Origin: Lotus japonicus
Taxonomy: Eukaryota; Streptophyta; Magnoliopsida; Fabales; Fabaceae
Assembly: GCF_012489685.1 (NCBI RefSeq)
Contig: NC_080042.1
Location: forward strand, 60,369,069 to 60,433,068
Length of the DNA: 64,000 bases
Reading direction: 5' to 3'
How positions within the stretch are numbered: the first letter of the stretch is position 1; the number at the start of each line of letters is the position of its first letter. The translations under genes and the position numbers were made by a program. This document shows, piece by piece, positions 22,539 to 34,541 of this stretch. The notes below the pieces were generated by a model, which saw nothing but the letters and a program-made list of their open reading frames with translations, was not told the origin of the DNA and searched no databases.

Positions 22539-24599
22539 AATCTTTATTGAATACTTCTGAACATGAATATATACTCAATGTCCTATTTGATCAGTACTGG
22601 GTAACAGATACATGGATCAGGGTTTCACTTTCCAGTAGTAATTCCTACGACTAATAGATTATACTTCAAACCTTACTTGAAGAAACATATAAATTCCCAG
22701 CTAACTAATGCTGATGTTTATGATTTTAGCAACTTTGTTCTCTTGGTGCTGAATTCTTTCTTTATTTCAGTTACCCTTGCATAATTAATTTTTGATGACA
22801 TGAAGGCTTACCAGTTAGTTCTACTTGTAGATCCAGCTGTTGCCAGAACCAGAACACCAAACCAAGAGGAACCAACAAGATGAGAACCCTTGAATGTCAT
22901 TAATAAAACATAGGAACCAGAACAACTTTTAATATCAAGGTTTTTTTACTCAATCTTTCACTAACTGTCTTCTTCTCAATTCAGTATGGTGAAAACTGTG
23001 ATGAGGTTATTATGATAATATGTTTTAATATATAGCTGAATAGAGCCTTCAAAATTTTTGGAAAAAGATTTCCTTCATGAATTTTGAGGTCGAATTCGCA
23101 TGAGGAGTGTGTGATTATGATTATTATATAGATGGTAGAAAAAATGTTTTGTTTTATTTTACGCATTGTGAAACTTTTGCTGCTGCATGTCTCTAAATCG
23201 TGGTGCAAAATGAGGTTGATTGTGTGGTTTTAATGATGGATGTTTTGTTGTACTTTCTGTAATAAGTTTCTGATCCAATTGATGAACTCTTCATGCTTTA
23301 GCCCTTGAACATGTTGAAATTTATACTACTGTTTGGAATTCAGTATTTAAACAAGTGCTGCATCTTGAAAGTCTCTTAGGTAAGGTTTTTAGAGTTATTA
23401 TTTAATAGGGTTTGTCATTCCCCCAACTTACCTTTTCTTACAGCGAGTTCACTCCCACCGCGGCCTATGCATTAGGTTTCCCTCTATTTTCCTTTCTCCT
23501 CCCCACTTCTCTCCCATTTCTCCTAGCTTGTCTTTTTCTCTCCCTTGCTAACCCTCTTTCTTTCTCTGTCTCCAAAAGGATCTTCATACACTATCAAAGG
23601 GAAGGCATTGGAGGAAGAAGATAACCTAACACCCTTGCGCAGCTTGCGATTCATACAAGGTAGGATGGAGTCCTAAACTTGCTGCAATTTACATTTGGGG
23701 AAAAAAATACATGGTGTTATATCTCTGTGTTGCCTTCATGTTTGCTGCGATTTAAAGTTGCCTTTTTTTTATGAAATAAATGGATTGGTTTGCTGAATAG
23801 AGCCTTCCAAAAATTTGGAAAAAATATCTCTTTGATGAATTTTCTTGGTGGAATTAGCATGAGTAGTGTGTGTGATTTATGAAGATTATTTGTATCAAAT
23901 TCAGAGTTGAGCTTATTTGTATCAGATTCCTTTCCCTTTCGGTTACTTTTATTTTTGAGCTCACCTTAAGAGATGGTTTTTGCAGTTGTACAAAAATGCT
24001 TACTAATCACTTTTTCTTTCGTGATTCATTGAATTTGATGTTGATTTGCTTCCCTATGTACAGGTTTGAGTTGGAACTTGCGGTTTCATCTCCTCTATAA
24101 GCCTCGACTTCTCAGGATAGAGGGAGCAATCTGCTTTGTGTTTCCCTTCTGTGGATGTGAAGCTGCTTGAATAAAGAGGTACATCCCTATCTGTCTAAGT
24201 TTGAAGCTACTGAATGAAGGGTTTGACACATGTGCTTGTGGGTAAAATCGTTGTTGGGACTTATCTTTATGGGTTCTCACTATTTTCGGCAACAATCTTT
24301 ACTGAACTGCTACCAAATGTTGCTTTAAAACCTTGTTTGCATGAGTTAAATATGAGGATTCAAGCCTTTAAAGTTTATTTTAGCTTGAAATCCTTGTTAT
24401 GTTTTAGTACCCTTTCCTTGTTTTGTCAATTTACTTGCATATTGATGAATGCTTTGATTTAAGCTTGACTATGCTTTTAAATTGGGGATTCATTTATTGA
24501 ACTACTACTTATTGGTTGTGTATTGTGTGTGTTAGAAACATGGATGTGCCTGAAAATAGGAAATCAATGGATAATAGATTAGATTCCTTATAGGAATAC

Positions 24600-25010
24600 A
24601 TGTATTAGCGAGGGAATTAGCGAGGGAAAGGAAATAAAAGTGTCAGGCGATTAGCGACGGAAAATTCCATCGCAAACAGCGACGGACTGCTATGTTCTGT
24701 CTTAAATAGCGATGGAGCGTTCCGTTGCAAATAGCGACGACTAGTTATGTTCCGTCGTAAATAGCGACGGAATATCCCGTCGGAAATAGCGACGGATTCA
24801 TGGGATAATCCTGTAAACGATTTAGCGACGGAAATATATAAGTTAGCGACGACTAGTTTCCGTCGCTATTAGCGACAGAATTAATTTTCCGTCGTTAATT
24901 TTTTAGCGAGGCCAGTTTGCACGGCGGATGGCATTCCGTCGGTAAATGTTTTGCGACGGATTTTTGCTTATTTAGCGACGGATTTTGTCCGTCGCTAAAT
25001 AGCTTTTTTT
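24600..25010. repeat. CACTA right subterminal repeats
   Basis: About fifteen GCGACGGA-like motifs (and the complement) spaced roughly 15-30 bases apart. The right end carries clearly more copies than the left. The last pair, near 24975-25002, forms an inverted repeat around GATTTTGTCC. Confidence 0.8.
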
Positions 25011-25026
25011 TTTTTTAGTAGTGGTA

Positions 25027-25933
25027 CCTGAATAGCTTATTGAAGCTGAAGCTAGAAATGTAACATTCCTCAATCAGTTCTTGGGCTTAGCATATTTATT
25101 CTTGGTGTATTTCCTTAATCTTAGAGATAGTTTCCTCCTTAGTTTATTTAAAAAATATATACATTGTTGGAATTATAAGGAAAAGAATATTGGAATATTA
25201 TTTTTTATGTTTGTAGATTACAAGAGGTTAAATTTATGTATAATTCTAAGATTGTATGTACAAACACAATAAAGAAGAATAACTATTAATGGTGTTGATT
25301 ACCTTAAGTGTTTGCTAGATATTTAGGTGTTATAATTGCATTAGCAACACCCCCTTTAAACTTAAGTAGGTAGGACGCAAATCGAATCTGGTTAGTGTTG
25401 AAAAAGCATTGTAGCTAGGGACCAAATTCTTCATATGGTATTGGAACCAACAACAACCAAACTACATATCTAGCGAGGCCAAACCATTTAGAAGTGTATA
25501 TATATAGATGGGAACTAATTTGCAACAAGATAGGTTGAAATTCAACATGGAAACTCTCCGCGCGACCATATTCTTTACACTTCTTTGTTACAAATTCTTT
25601 GCTGTCCATTTTTATATTACATGGTTCACATTGGTTAATAAGAAGGTTAAATTGGTCAATTTTTTTAAACAATTAGTCATTTTGCTACTACAAATTAAAA
25701 ACTACACGGATTCAAATTCGTTGAAATTGGGGATTCCCTGTGTTATTACTTCCTCTGTTTTTTTAAAGTGTCGACTTTTAGCAAATTTCTTCTTTTCATA
25801 TTTTTTTTTTTTGGGTATAAACATCTGGTAATTGTTATTTGAAAAATTTACAATAATATTAATTTGCTATTTTATCAACTATATATACTTCTTCACTACA
25901 TAATAAAAGAAAAAACTATACTTCTTCACATCA
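25027..25933. other. Intergenic, no gene seen
   Basis: AT-rich. The frames at 25415-25831 are composition artefacts. A CTTCCTCTGTTTTTT segment near 25747 resembles one end of a Stowaway MITE but has no partner. Confidence 0.4.
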
Positions 25934-26436
25934 TCAATATATATTAGAAAAGAAGAACTTCTAGCATGACGTGTCGCTCTCACAGGCCAAGTTAGTGACG
26001 TGTCGCTCCGAGATTAATTCTCACTTAATTATTTACACGTCAGCTTTTCCACCTATTAATTCTCATTTAATAATTTACACATCAGCTTTTCCACCTTGGC
26101 CCTATTTGCCACATTAAATTTTAGATTTGATTAGGATTTAGGTTGTTTATTTCTTGATTTAATCTTAATTTATTTTTAATTTATTTTTAGAGCATTAATT
26201 AATTTTTATGGTATTTTTATTGAATTTTCGGATTTTTAATTAATTCAGAATTTTATGAGTTTTTATTGTGATTTGCTAAATTTTGATAGTTTTTATCTAT
26301 ATTTATTTAGTACCTTTTTAAATTTTAGATTTGATTAGGATTTAGGTTGTTTGTTTTTATGTATCTTTGTTAGATAGTTTCTGTTAAAAAAATCTTCCTA
26401 AAAAATATTGTTTTTTATATAGAGTATCAATATCAA
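25934..26436 (+). mobile_element. Partial Helitron, 5' end only
   Basis: TCAATATATATTAGAAAAGA directly follows an A (25933) and resembles the 5' end at 26437 (TCTATATTAGAAAATAAA). The interior (26100-26360) is the same repeat cassette found inside the next element (TTTAGATTTGATTAGGATTT and GAATTTTCGGATTTTTAATT). I interpret it as an older relative interrupted by the Helitron at 26437. Confidence 0.45.
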
Positions 26437-29103
26437 TCTATATTAGAAAATAAAAAGGGTTAGTAGAGCAAAAAAACCTTCATACGTTCTCTATCTCTAA
26501 ATACTCACACAATTTTCTCTATTTCTCCCTTCTTCATCTCAACCATGGCAAACCTCAAATCATATATGCTTCAAAAACAACATGGACCTTCACTCACTTC
26601 AATTAAATTTTTCATTATAAATTTATCCCCATCACAATTGAGAATTTTTTTTTTTATGGTTACCAAGGGAAATCACAATTGAGATTTGAGAGTGCATGTT
26701 CTTCAAACTCAAAAACGAGTTTCTCACTTCTTGCTTCAGCCTCTTTGTTCCAGGTATGTAAAAAACAATGCTTTGTGGCTTTGTAGACTAAGAATTGTTA
26801 TCACTCAAAAGTCAAAGGCATATCATTTTCCTCATATCTCTGGTAGTCCTTCTTCTTCAATTTTAATGATTCTTTCATGTAGTTCTAGAAGTGTCTTTTG
26901 TTCGCCAAAACATGTTTTAACCCATTCTACGTTTCATTATTATTGTTTTGTAATGTTCATGTATTAATGTGTTTGTTGATAAAAAAAAATTAACATTGAT
27001 AGATGAACATCCCATATTTTTTTTCATTGTTATGTATGTTATTTCAACATTTATCTATTCTCACTGGTCATGAAAGGTGAATTGTTTTCCATCTGTTCTC
27101 ACTTTTTAAGGGGGGATTAAAAGTTTCTTTGATGTTGTAAGCTTATGAATTAGGCTAACCAGATCTTACTGCAGTGTGTTATCCAAATCTTAAGGTTAAT
27201 GGCCATAAGTACGTACTTTAATTTGAGGCATGTACTACTAACAAAGATTGAGATATAGGTGCATTTGAATGTATGTGAACATTTATACAAACATAGTCTT
27301 AGTGACTAACATAAGCGAGGTGAGATCAATAAAAAAAATATTGTGCATATAAAATAAAAATCAGAAAATTCACTAAAAATACCATAAAATTTAATTAATA
27401 CTCTAGAAATAAATCAAAAATAAATTAAGATAAAATCAAGAAATAAACAATCTAAATCCTAATCAAATCTAAAATTTAAAAAGATATTTTTTATGAGAAT
27501 ATAATTAACTTGAGATCAATAAAAAAAATATTGTGCATATAAAACAATAGAAAATATATATTTTTTAATTAATCGAGGTATGTGGAAAAGTAGTGTGATT
27601 CATTTCACCTTGCAATTTAGATTTTTTCATAGTTTGGGTGGGATTCTTCTACAACTGAATACCTATAGGTTAGTGTTAATTTGGAATTGCCAAATCCTAT
27701 TGCTATCAGGCTGATTTAGTGACGTGTCGTTCTCACGTTAATTCTTAATGATGTGTCATTCCCACGTTAATTCTCATAAAAAAAAATTCCACGTGTCATT
27801 CTCAGGTTATTTCTCATAAAAAAAAAATATTTTTAAATTTTAGATTTGATTAGGATTTAGGTTGTGTATTTTTATGATATTTTTATTGAATTTTCGGATT
27901 TTTAATTAATTTAGGATTTTATGAGTTTTTATTGTGATTTGCAAGATTTTGATAGTTTTTATCTATATTTATTTAGTACATTTTTAAATTTTAGATTTGA
28001 TTAGGATTTAGGTTGTTTATTTCATTATTTTATCTTAATTTATCTTATTATTGATTTAAGTTGTTTATTTCTTGATTTTATCTGTTGGTCTTTTATTTTA
28101 TTTTTGATTTATTTTTAGAGTATTAATTAATTTTTATGGTATTTTATTGAATTTTCGTGATTTTATGAGTTTTTATTGTGATTTGCTAGATTTTGGTAGT
28201 TTTTATCTATCTTTAGTTAGTATCTTTTTTAATTTTAGATTTGATTAGGATTAAGGTGATTTATTTCTTGATTTTTTGTTGGTGTTTTCAAGTATCCTTA
28301 GACTTTAATTACGATAAAAAAATTAGAATATATTTTTAAGAAAAATACAATGAGAAATAAATTCTATGATTCTGTCTACTAAGTTAAGACACAACCCCAA
28401 GTCCTAATTCTAAAAGAAGGAATTATCTATCACTCTAATATAATCCTCATGAAACAGGAATGGTCAGTCAGCCAATTATACATATTCCTTCATTACCAAG
28501 ATAACTGCACTAGATACTTATGTTTTATCTATGTCAGCCTGCTACATGATGACACCATTGTAAACATGAGGGAGCATGGTTTTCTAATAATAGGATGTTT
28601 GCTTGAAAGGCTTCTCCTGATTGCTTGATGGGCATTATCAGTTTGAAATACAATCAAAAGTTAAAAACTTTATTTTCCTAGATCTCAAAAGTTATCTGAA
28701 CAGATATTTTTCTCTTCAAAGTCCAATTACTATTTAAGTTGATGTGGTCATTGCTGGATTTTGTTGGGGTGCAACCTTAAGAATTAAGTTAGATTTCCTT
28801 CCTAGGTCTTTTGTTTTAAGTAATTTTAACTGTCCATTACCACCTATGAAGAAGTAAAGGGCTATAGAACAGTGCTAAATCTAAATTAGGGCTATGAAAA
28901 TAAACTACAAATATTACACTGATTAAGGCCATGAGATGGTATGAGAAAAATGATAATTTGATTTAAACGGGTAAAGTACAATTTTTACTCATTTAACTTA
29001 CGATTAAGAAAAAGTAACCAAAACATAATGCAATAAGGGGAAGACAAGTATGGTAACATATATAGAGAAGAAAAAGAAATAAGTAGACAATCACAAGATC
29101 TCT

Positions 29104-29283
29104 ATGGCGCAAGCGACAGGGACGCATACCACACTTCAAGTCTTCAACCCCGCCCCCAAAAGCCTCCTCAAGGACATGCCCTCCGCCCCTGAAACCAACG
29201 CCGATTTGGGTTTTCGCAAGTTGCATAGGATCATCGACAGGGAAGATGATTACCGCCAGAGGAGGCTCAACAACATAATATCC
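29104..29283 (+). pseudogene. Captured fragment of splicing factor SF3B1 N terminus
   Basis: About 40 residues after NPAPKSLLKDMP, including DLGF and DREDDYRQRRLN then IIS, match the N-terminal region of plant SF3B1 (SF3b155), where an APRSIL..D motif is followed by GF and DREGEYRNRRLN. SF3B1 is a core U2 snRNP subunit. Upstream (MAQATGTHTT) and downstream (after residue 60) the similarity stops. The downstream frame ends at 29352 near a GTAAC that could be a splice donor of a second, unidentified fragment. The region is clearly more GC-rich than its surroundings. Confidence 0.6.
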
Positions 29284-29661
29284 TTCTCTGAAGAAGGACC
29301 TCTACCTCTCGCTTTCCCACAATCCTCCTCAACGACAATGGCAAAGAGGTAACTTAATTTTTTTCCCCTTTATTTTTTGTGTCTGATGAAATGCTTAGTA
29401 GAAGGGAAACTGAAATTTTATTTTGGTGATGGTTTTCAAAAGATGAATGATATATCAATTCCAATATGTTTCTCTGGCTTAACAAAATAAAATAGCAAGA
29501 GTAGTAAAGCATTTCAGCAAGAACCTGTGTTTTGGTTATCAACCTTGACATGTCTTTGAGCCATCAAAAAAAATTGAAAATAAGAAGAGAAAATGATATC
29601 ACTTTCCAGAACCATAAATCTAAAAAAAAGGGAAAAAGTAATAAATGATGAGAATACATAC

Positions 29662-29776
29662 ATCAAATTTTCCATCATAGATCGTAGCACCAACCTGAGC
29701 CATATCGTGAGTCTCAAAGGTAATCACACCGCTCTGCCATGGGATTAACACTGTCATTACGAATACTTTCTTCAAC
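29662..29776 (-). pseudogene. Exon-like captured fragment, unidentified
   Basis: On the minus strand a 115-base open segment is bracketed by a good acceptor (TTGATTTGTAG) and donor (GTATGTAT). It encodes a peptide with ITFETHDMAQVGATIYDGKF. I do not recognise the protein. Composition differs from the AT-rich surroundings, which suggests a gene exon carried by the Helitron. Confidence 0.4.
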
Positions 29777-30258
29777 CTACAAATCAAGGAGAAAAAATCA
29801 CACATGTTATTTAACCCCTGAAAATGCATAAAAGCCAAAGATATATAAGGACTCCGTTGAATATCTGTTAAGATTTAGTTTATTATTAATCTAACAAAGA
29901 GATAAAAAGAAACTAAATATATCTAAACCTATCTCTATTTAAATAGATATTATCTCTATTTAAAAAATTCAATAAAAATACCATAAAATTAATGAATACT
30001 CTAAAAATAAATCAAAAATAAATTAAGATAAAATCAAGAAAAAAACAACCTAAATCCTAATCAAATCTAAAATTTAAAAATGTATTTTTTTTATGAGAAT
30101 TAACCTGAGAATGACACGTTGAATTTTTTTATGAGAATTAACGTAAGAATGACACGTCACTAAGAATGACACGTCACTAAGAATTAATGTCCCTAACTTT
30201 TTTTTAAAAGAGTGAGTTTGAAAGTTATAGCTTAAGTTAATTTGTTAATATATTTCCA

Positions 30259-30293
<35 letters not shown>
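30259..30293. repeat. (AAT)n microsatellite
   Basis: About eleven consecutive AAT/TAA units. Confidence 0.9.
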
Positions 30294-30295
<2 letters not shown>

Positions 30296-30658
30296 TATGT
30301 GTGCGGGTATGAGCCGGTTGGGTACTATAATGCTCATACCCGCACTCATACCCACTACTTTTGCGGGTAATTACCTATACCCAACCTCATACCCATTTAG
30401 CGGTTTTTTACCATACCCATAGTTGGTATTTTTTGCGGGTACCATATGGGCCCGAAACCCTATGGGTCCGAGACCCACTGCAATCCCTACATTTAGATTT
30501 TGGCAAAGATGAAGAGCTTCCTGTAATGACATTGAATTGTCTAAAGGTGGAGAGCATCGAGTTGCTACCCACGCGAGTATGGGGACGAGAACAGGTAATT
30601 TTTTAAAACGCAGGTATGAGGATGGTTCTATAGTACCATACCCATTGTCATCCCTACT
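30296..30658. mobile_element. hAT-like MITE fragments
   Basis: Repeated TGCGGGTA / TACCCGCA words and an end CCATTGTCATCCCTA match the element at 52060-52656, which starts AGGGATGTCAATGGG. Two partial copies appear to be joined near 30500. The short ORFs here reflect the repeat and are not genes. Confidence 0.4.
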
Positions 30659-30996
30659 TAGTTGGAATAAACACAATAATGTCATACTTTATGATTTATC
30701 TTACACAATCCTAATTTGTGCTACTATCACATTCATTTTTGTTAAGATTAATTTGTTGCTAATTTCTTATATCTATGATTTGTGTTATTGTCTTCATATT
30801 CACGAAGAATGTAAAACGAGTTCCTGTTGATCTCAACCAGGCTTATAACAGAAGTCTTTATGTCAACTTTGCTTAGCATTTCTGAGTCTTCTATTTCATT
30901 CATTGTTTAATATATTTTTAATAATCAAGGTATTAATTGACGTATCAAATACAATAGACGTATTCCCCGTGCAACGCGCGGGTAAAAAAACACTAG

Positions 30997-31815
30997 TAAA
31001 CTAATAAAAGAGAATTGTATAGTTAAAGGGATAAATCATTACAACATTTTTCTTTTTCTTTTTGCAATAGCCCAAAAGTGTAGCTATCAACAAAAAAATA
31101 TGTTTCATCCTACACAATAGTTTTCAATAGTCTCATGTTTCGGCGTTATCTTCCATTTGGTAACAGTTTCTCCTAATCTATGGTAACACTGAGAAAATGT
31201 AACTTTTTGTGTGAAAAAATCAACAATTCCCACATAATGAGTGCTCTCTATTATTAGATACAAAACACTTATTTAGTGTTTAAAAAACATGTTGCCTAAA
31301 ATGAGTCATCTATGACAACAATCACAAATTGATTTCTTTTGTATTTTAAGCAACACTTTTTGTGTGCAGCTTAAACTAGTGTTACCAAAAACAAAAAATA
31401 TTGCAGTGGATGATAAATTAGAAAATTAAACAATATTAATGAAAATGAGAAATTAACTATTTTCTGCAATACAATTAATTATCTTTCTTAATCTTTCTAT
31501 CAAAACCTTAAACGATAATTGCAAAGAAAGAAAGGGAGTATTAGTGTAACTAGTAGCTAGTGGGGCGGCCGGGTGGGTGGGTTTCTTAGGTTATTGTAAT
31601 AACGTAAGGAATTGTACAAAGACCATGCATCCCATGGTCTGAAATTAAGTTGGGTGGGTTTCTGATGTAGATTTCTTATATACATCACCTAATGTTACCC
31701 TAAATTCAAACTTGATTCCTTTGTATAATTGTATTGCATATAACTAGCTCTTCTAATAATGCACATATCACTTTCAAAGTCCACATTATCATATATATTG
31801 CGATGATCCCCTTAC
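30997..31815. other. Intergenic, no gene seen
   Basis: AT-rich; a GC-rich island (GGGGCGGCCGGGTGGGTGGG) near 31562 is the only notable point. No coding signal. Confidence 0.4.
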
Positions 31816-32444
31816 GGTGTGTTTGGTTCAATGGAGGGGAGGGGAGGGGAGAGATTTTAATGGAGGGGAGGGGAGGGAAGGGGATGGGAGGGGAGGGATT
31901 TTAATATTTATTATGTTTGGTTCATAGGAGGGGAGGTGAGGGGAGGGATTTCAATATTTATTATTTATTATTAACAAAACAAGGGGTTTGTGAGTGTATG
32001 TCCATGTTCTAGGAGATAAGGATATACGACCAGTGGCAGCAAGGTGGCGTGCGTGAGAATGGGTCCGTGCGATTGGCGATTGCATAAAAATAAACCAAGA
32101 GAAAATTAAGTTTTAGTTTGATAGATCTGACGAAAATTAGAAGAAGATGAAGCCTTCGCACAGGGGAGGCTGAGAGGAACGGCAAGGATAGATGAATAAG
32201 GCATGAAAGTAGGCTTAGGTCGGCAGAACTGGAATTCCAACTATGTATAGGGATATTCTTGTCCAGTAATTTATTTCCCCACCAAATCCCCCCACTTTTG
32301 GAGGGGACAAAAAATTGGGTTAGGAGGGATTTTGGTCCCCTCCCCTCCCCTCCCTTTCTAAAAGTTGAACCAAACATATTAAGTTTTAAAAAACCCCTCC
32401 CCTCCCCTCCCCTCCCCTCCATTCCCCTCCAACCAAACATTATG
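31816..32444. mobile_element. Foldback/TIR element with GGAGGGGA-rich arms
   Basis: The left end GTGTGTTTGGTTCAATGGAG and right end CTCCAACCAAACATTAT are inverted relatives, and both arms contain long runs of GGAGGGG / CCCCTCC. About 0.63 kb. The ends and TSD are not clear enough to choose between hAT and PIF families. ORFs at 32009-32477 arise from the purine-rich arms. Confidence 0.5.
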
Positions 32445-33575
32445 TTAGGCTTCAATTCAAAATATCGGTCACATTAATTCCCATGGTGTTGGTCACAATA
32501 GTATCCACATACAATGACCAAAATTCGAATAGTTTGAATACTTCAAAAAGTGTTTATTTAATTTGCATTATTTGTTGCTTAATATAATTAATGGAAAAAG
32601 GGTAATGGATTGTTCCGAGAAGCAACTAAAAAAATGGAAAAACATCTCCAAAGTATAACTGAATGGGACAAACAAAAATAAACAAAAGAAATGGTAGGAA
32701 AGGGTTATGGGTATCTTCTTATTATTCTTTAAGTGGTGGCCTCAAAACATCCCCATCACAATTTTACATGAGACAGAAGGATATAGATTTGAGTATCGAA
32801 AGCTAAATTTCCATTCAACAAATCATCGAACTTGCACATGATAGTGTCGGTTTTGATGTCAATAGTTGATTTCATTTGTATATCAATCTTTTATGAATGC
32901 TTATTATTACTAACACCCGTTCTATCTTCCAACCTCACTGATTAAGAACTAGTGGAATTAAATATTTCTGTTCATTTATCTTATTGTGCAGAGAAATTGC
33001 AAAGAACCTGCACAACTCCTTTTCTTTTTGGTCCTACAAACTCCATACAATGGATAGATAGCTAATTTGCACATTGCATGCAAATTTGACCAAAGACCTT
33101 TCGGAATGAACTGATCTCTCGGGTATGTTATGTGGGCCCTGGATGAACAGTTGGTATGTCAACTCAATAATGACACTGATATGAAAGGGTTTGATTGCAA
33201 TCTATTAGAATTGGGTCGAGTCTAAAAAACCAACTCTTAAGGTCGTCGCATAACCAAGAATCAATTATCTAAAAAACTTAAATTTTCTGGTGCGGAAGCA
33301 ATTAGGCCGGTCACCTAAATCTGGATTGGACTAATAATCCTCCTCCAAAGGGTGCAGAGTTTTGAATCTGGACAAAGCAAGCCTTGATATAGGCAGGGTT
33401 AAGGACCGTCGAGGAACTTGTGCCCCCCCCCCCCCAACGAAAAGGGGGAGGCCAACCTCTTTCAGAGCGCAGGAGTACAGGACGGAAATTTTTTACCTTT
33501 GCACCAAACTGGAACTTCAAACCAGGTAGGCTAAATAAGAGCTCTCGAGCTGCTTTCACCCAAATGAGCGATGGA
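32445..33575. other. Intergenic; poly(C) run at 33422-33435
   Basis: No recognisable gene. A segment near 33255-33290 (AATCAATTATCTAAAAAACT) is an inverted relative of one near 35868-35895. The run of about 14 C at 33422 is unusual in this AT-rich sequence. The ORFs across it (33311-33635) are not convincing. Confidence 0.35.
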
Positions 33576-33791
33576 GAAGAAGTTTGTTTACCCGATAGGG
33601 AAGCTGTGACCCTGGTGGCTGGAGTGGAACCCTAGAGTTTTAGGGAAAAAAAATCGGATCTTTAGTGTTTCTAACAAATTCTGGAAGAAGTTTGTTTACT
33701 TGATAGGGAAGCTATGACCCCAACGGCTGGAGCGGAACCCTAGATTTTTAGGGCAAAAATCGAATCTTTAGTGTTTCTAACAAGTTTTGAT
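33576..33791. repeat. 108-bp tandem duplication
   Basis: Two adjacent copies (33576-33683 and 33684-33791) share GAAGAAGTTTGTTTAC, GATAGGGAAGCT, GGAACCCTAGA and TCTTTAGTGTTTCTAACAA, with scattered differences. Confidence 0.8.
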
Positions 33792-33872
33792 TCTTAGTTT
33801 ACTTTCACCAATTTAGTAATTGCTTCTCACTTGTAAACCTCCAACCAACTTTTAGTTTTACCCCTCCCTCTT

Positions 33873-34541
33873 TTGGATTCGAATGTTTGTCCTCTGGTTG
33901 AAACCTCTGAACCTCACCTTGAAGCCTCTGAACAACATGTTCAAAACTTTAACATTGGTTCTCCTCAAGGTGTTTCTGAGGCACACAGTAGCAATCACCC
34001 AACCACTCCAGAACCAAACCTCTCCATAGTTCCCTACACTTACCTCAGACCCACCTCTCTCTCTGAGTGCATCAATGTTTTTAATCATGAAGCTTCTTTG
34101 ATGCTACGCAACGTGCAAGGTCACACTGACTTGAGTGAGAATGCTGATTCTGTTGCTGAAGAGTGGAATAGTCTGAGTACTTGGTTAGTAGCTCAGGTAC
34201 CTATTATGATGGAGCATCTGACTGCAGAAAGGGATCAGAGGATCGCGGCTGCAAAGCAGAGGTTTGTAAGAAGGGTGACTCTTCATGAACAACAACAAAG
34301 ACATAAGCTCCTTGAAGCTGTTGAAGAGGCCAGAAGAAAGCAAGAACAAGCAGAGGAAGCTGCACGTCACGCAGCAACTCAAGCTGAACAAGCACGATTA
34401 GAGGCAGAGAGACTTGAAGCTGAAGCTGAAGCCCGTAGATGCCAAGCACTTGCACCAGTGGTCTTTACTCATGTTGCGTCTGCTTCCTCTCCAGCTCATC
34501 AAGCTGCTCAGAATGTTCCTTTTAGCTTTGATACTAATTGA
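33873..34541 (+). pseudogene. Sirevirus env-like protein C-terminal part
   Basis: 222 open codons homologous to the C-terminal half of the gene at 10485-13180: NIGSPQGVSEAHSSNHP versus NIGSPQGTSEATSSNHP, then PNLSIVPYTY versus TNLSIIPYTY. It ends in an Arg/Glu/Ala-rich coiled coil (roughly residues 115-195). The start is not a natural one; upstream sequence is non-coding and the N-terminal half of the gene is missing. The last codons run into a degraded primer binding site and the LTR at 34539. It points opposite to the LTR's sense, so the arrangement is rearranged. Confidence 0.7.

Larger units (their letters stand above)
20810..25023. mobile_element. CACTA element, non-autonomous, 4.2 kb
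   Basis: Terminal repeats CACTACTAAAAAAA (left) and TTTTTTTAGTAGTG (right), with the 3-bp duplication GTA on both sides (20807-20809, 25024-25026). The subterminal regions are packed with GCGACGGA / TCCGTCGC motifs in both orientations, as in CACTA elements. No transposase (TNPA/TNPD or Transposase_21/24) frame is visible. The interior contains T-rich intron-like stretches and a LINE tail near 22538. A short frame ending at 21024 (ISSEGDGGCAVRGG) followed by 3'UTR-like sequence may be a captured gene end, not identified. Confidence 0.9.
26437..30996 (+). mobile_element. Helitron-like element carrying gene fragments, 4.6 kb
   Basis: The 5' end TCTATATTAGAAAATAAA follows A (26436). The 3' end is a hairpin, CCCGTGC..GCGCGGG (30966-30982), followed by CTAG (30993-30996) and T (30997). 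No Rep/helicase. The interior holds a repeat cassette in both orientations (27357-27490 minus, 27835-28262 plus, 29965-30090 minus), an SF3B1-like exon (29104-29283), an exon-like piece on the other strand (29662-29776), an (AAT)n tract and hAT-like fragments. Gene fragments from unrelated genes inside one element are usual for plant Helitrons. Confidence 0.65.

Noticed and set aside
25747..25831. Stowaway end (CTTCCTCTGTTTTTTTAAAG)
   Set aside because: Only one end is visible; no inverted partner or TA duplication was found within 1 kb.
32009..32477. ORFs on both strands in the GGAGGGG-rich element
   Set aside because: Low-complexity purine-rich inverted arms produce them; there is no protein similarity.
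33311..33635. ORFs spanning the poly(C) run
   Set aside because: The poly-Gly or poly-Pro stretch comes from the homopolymer and the rest has no recognisable feature.
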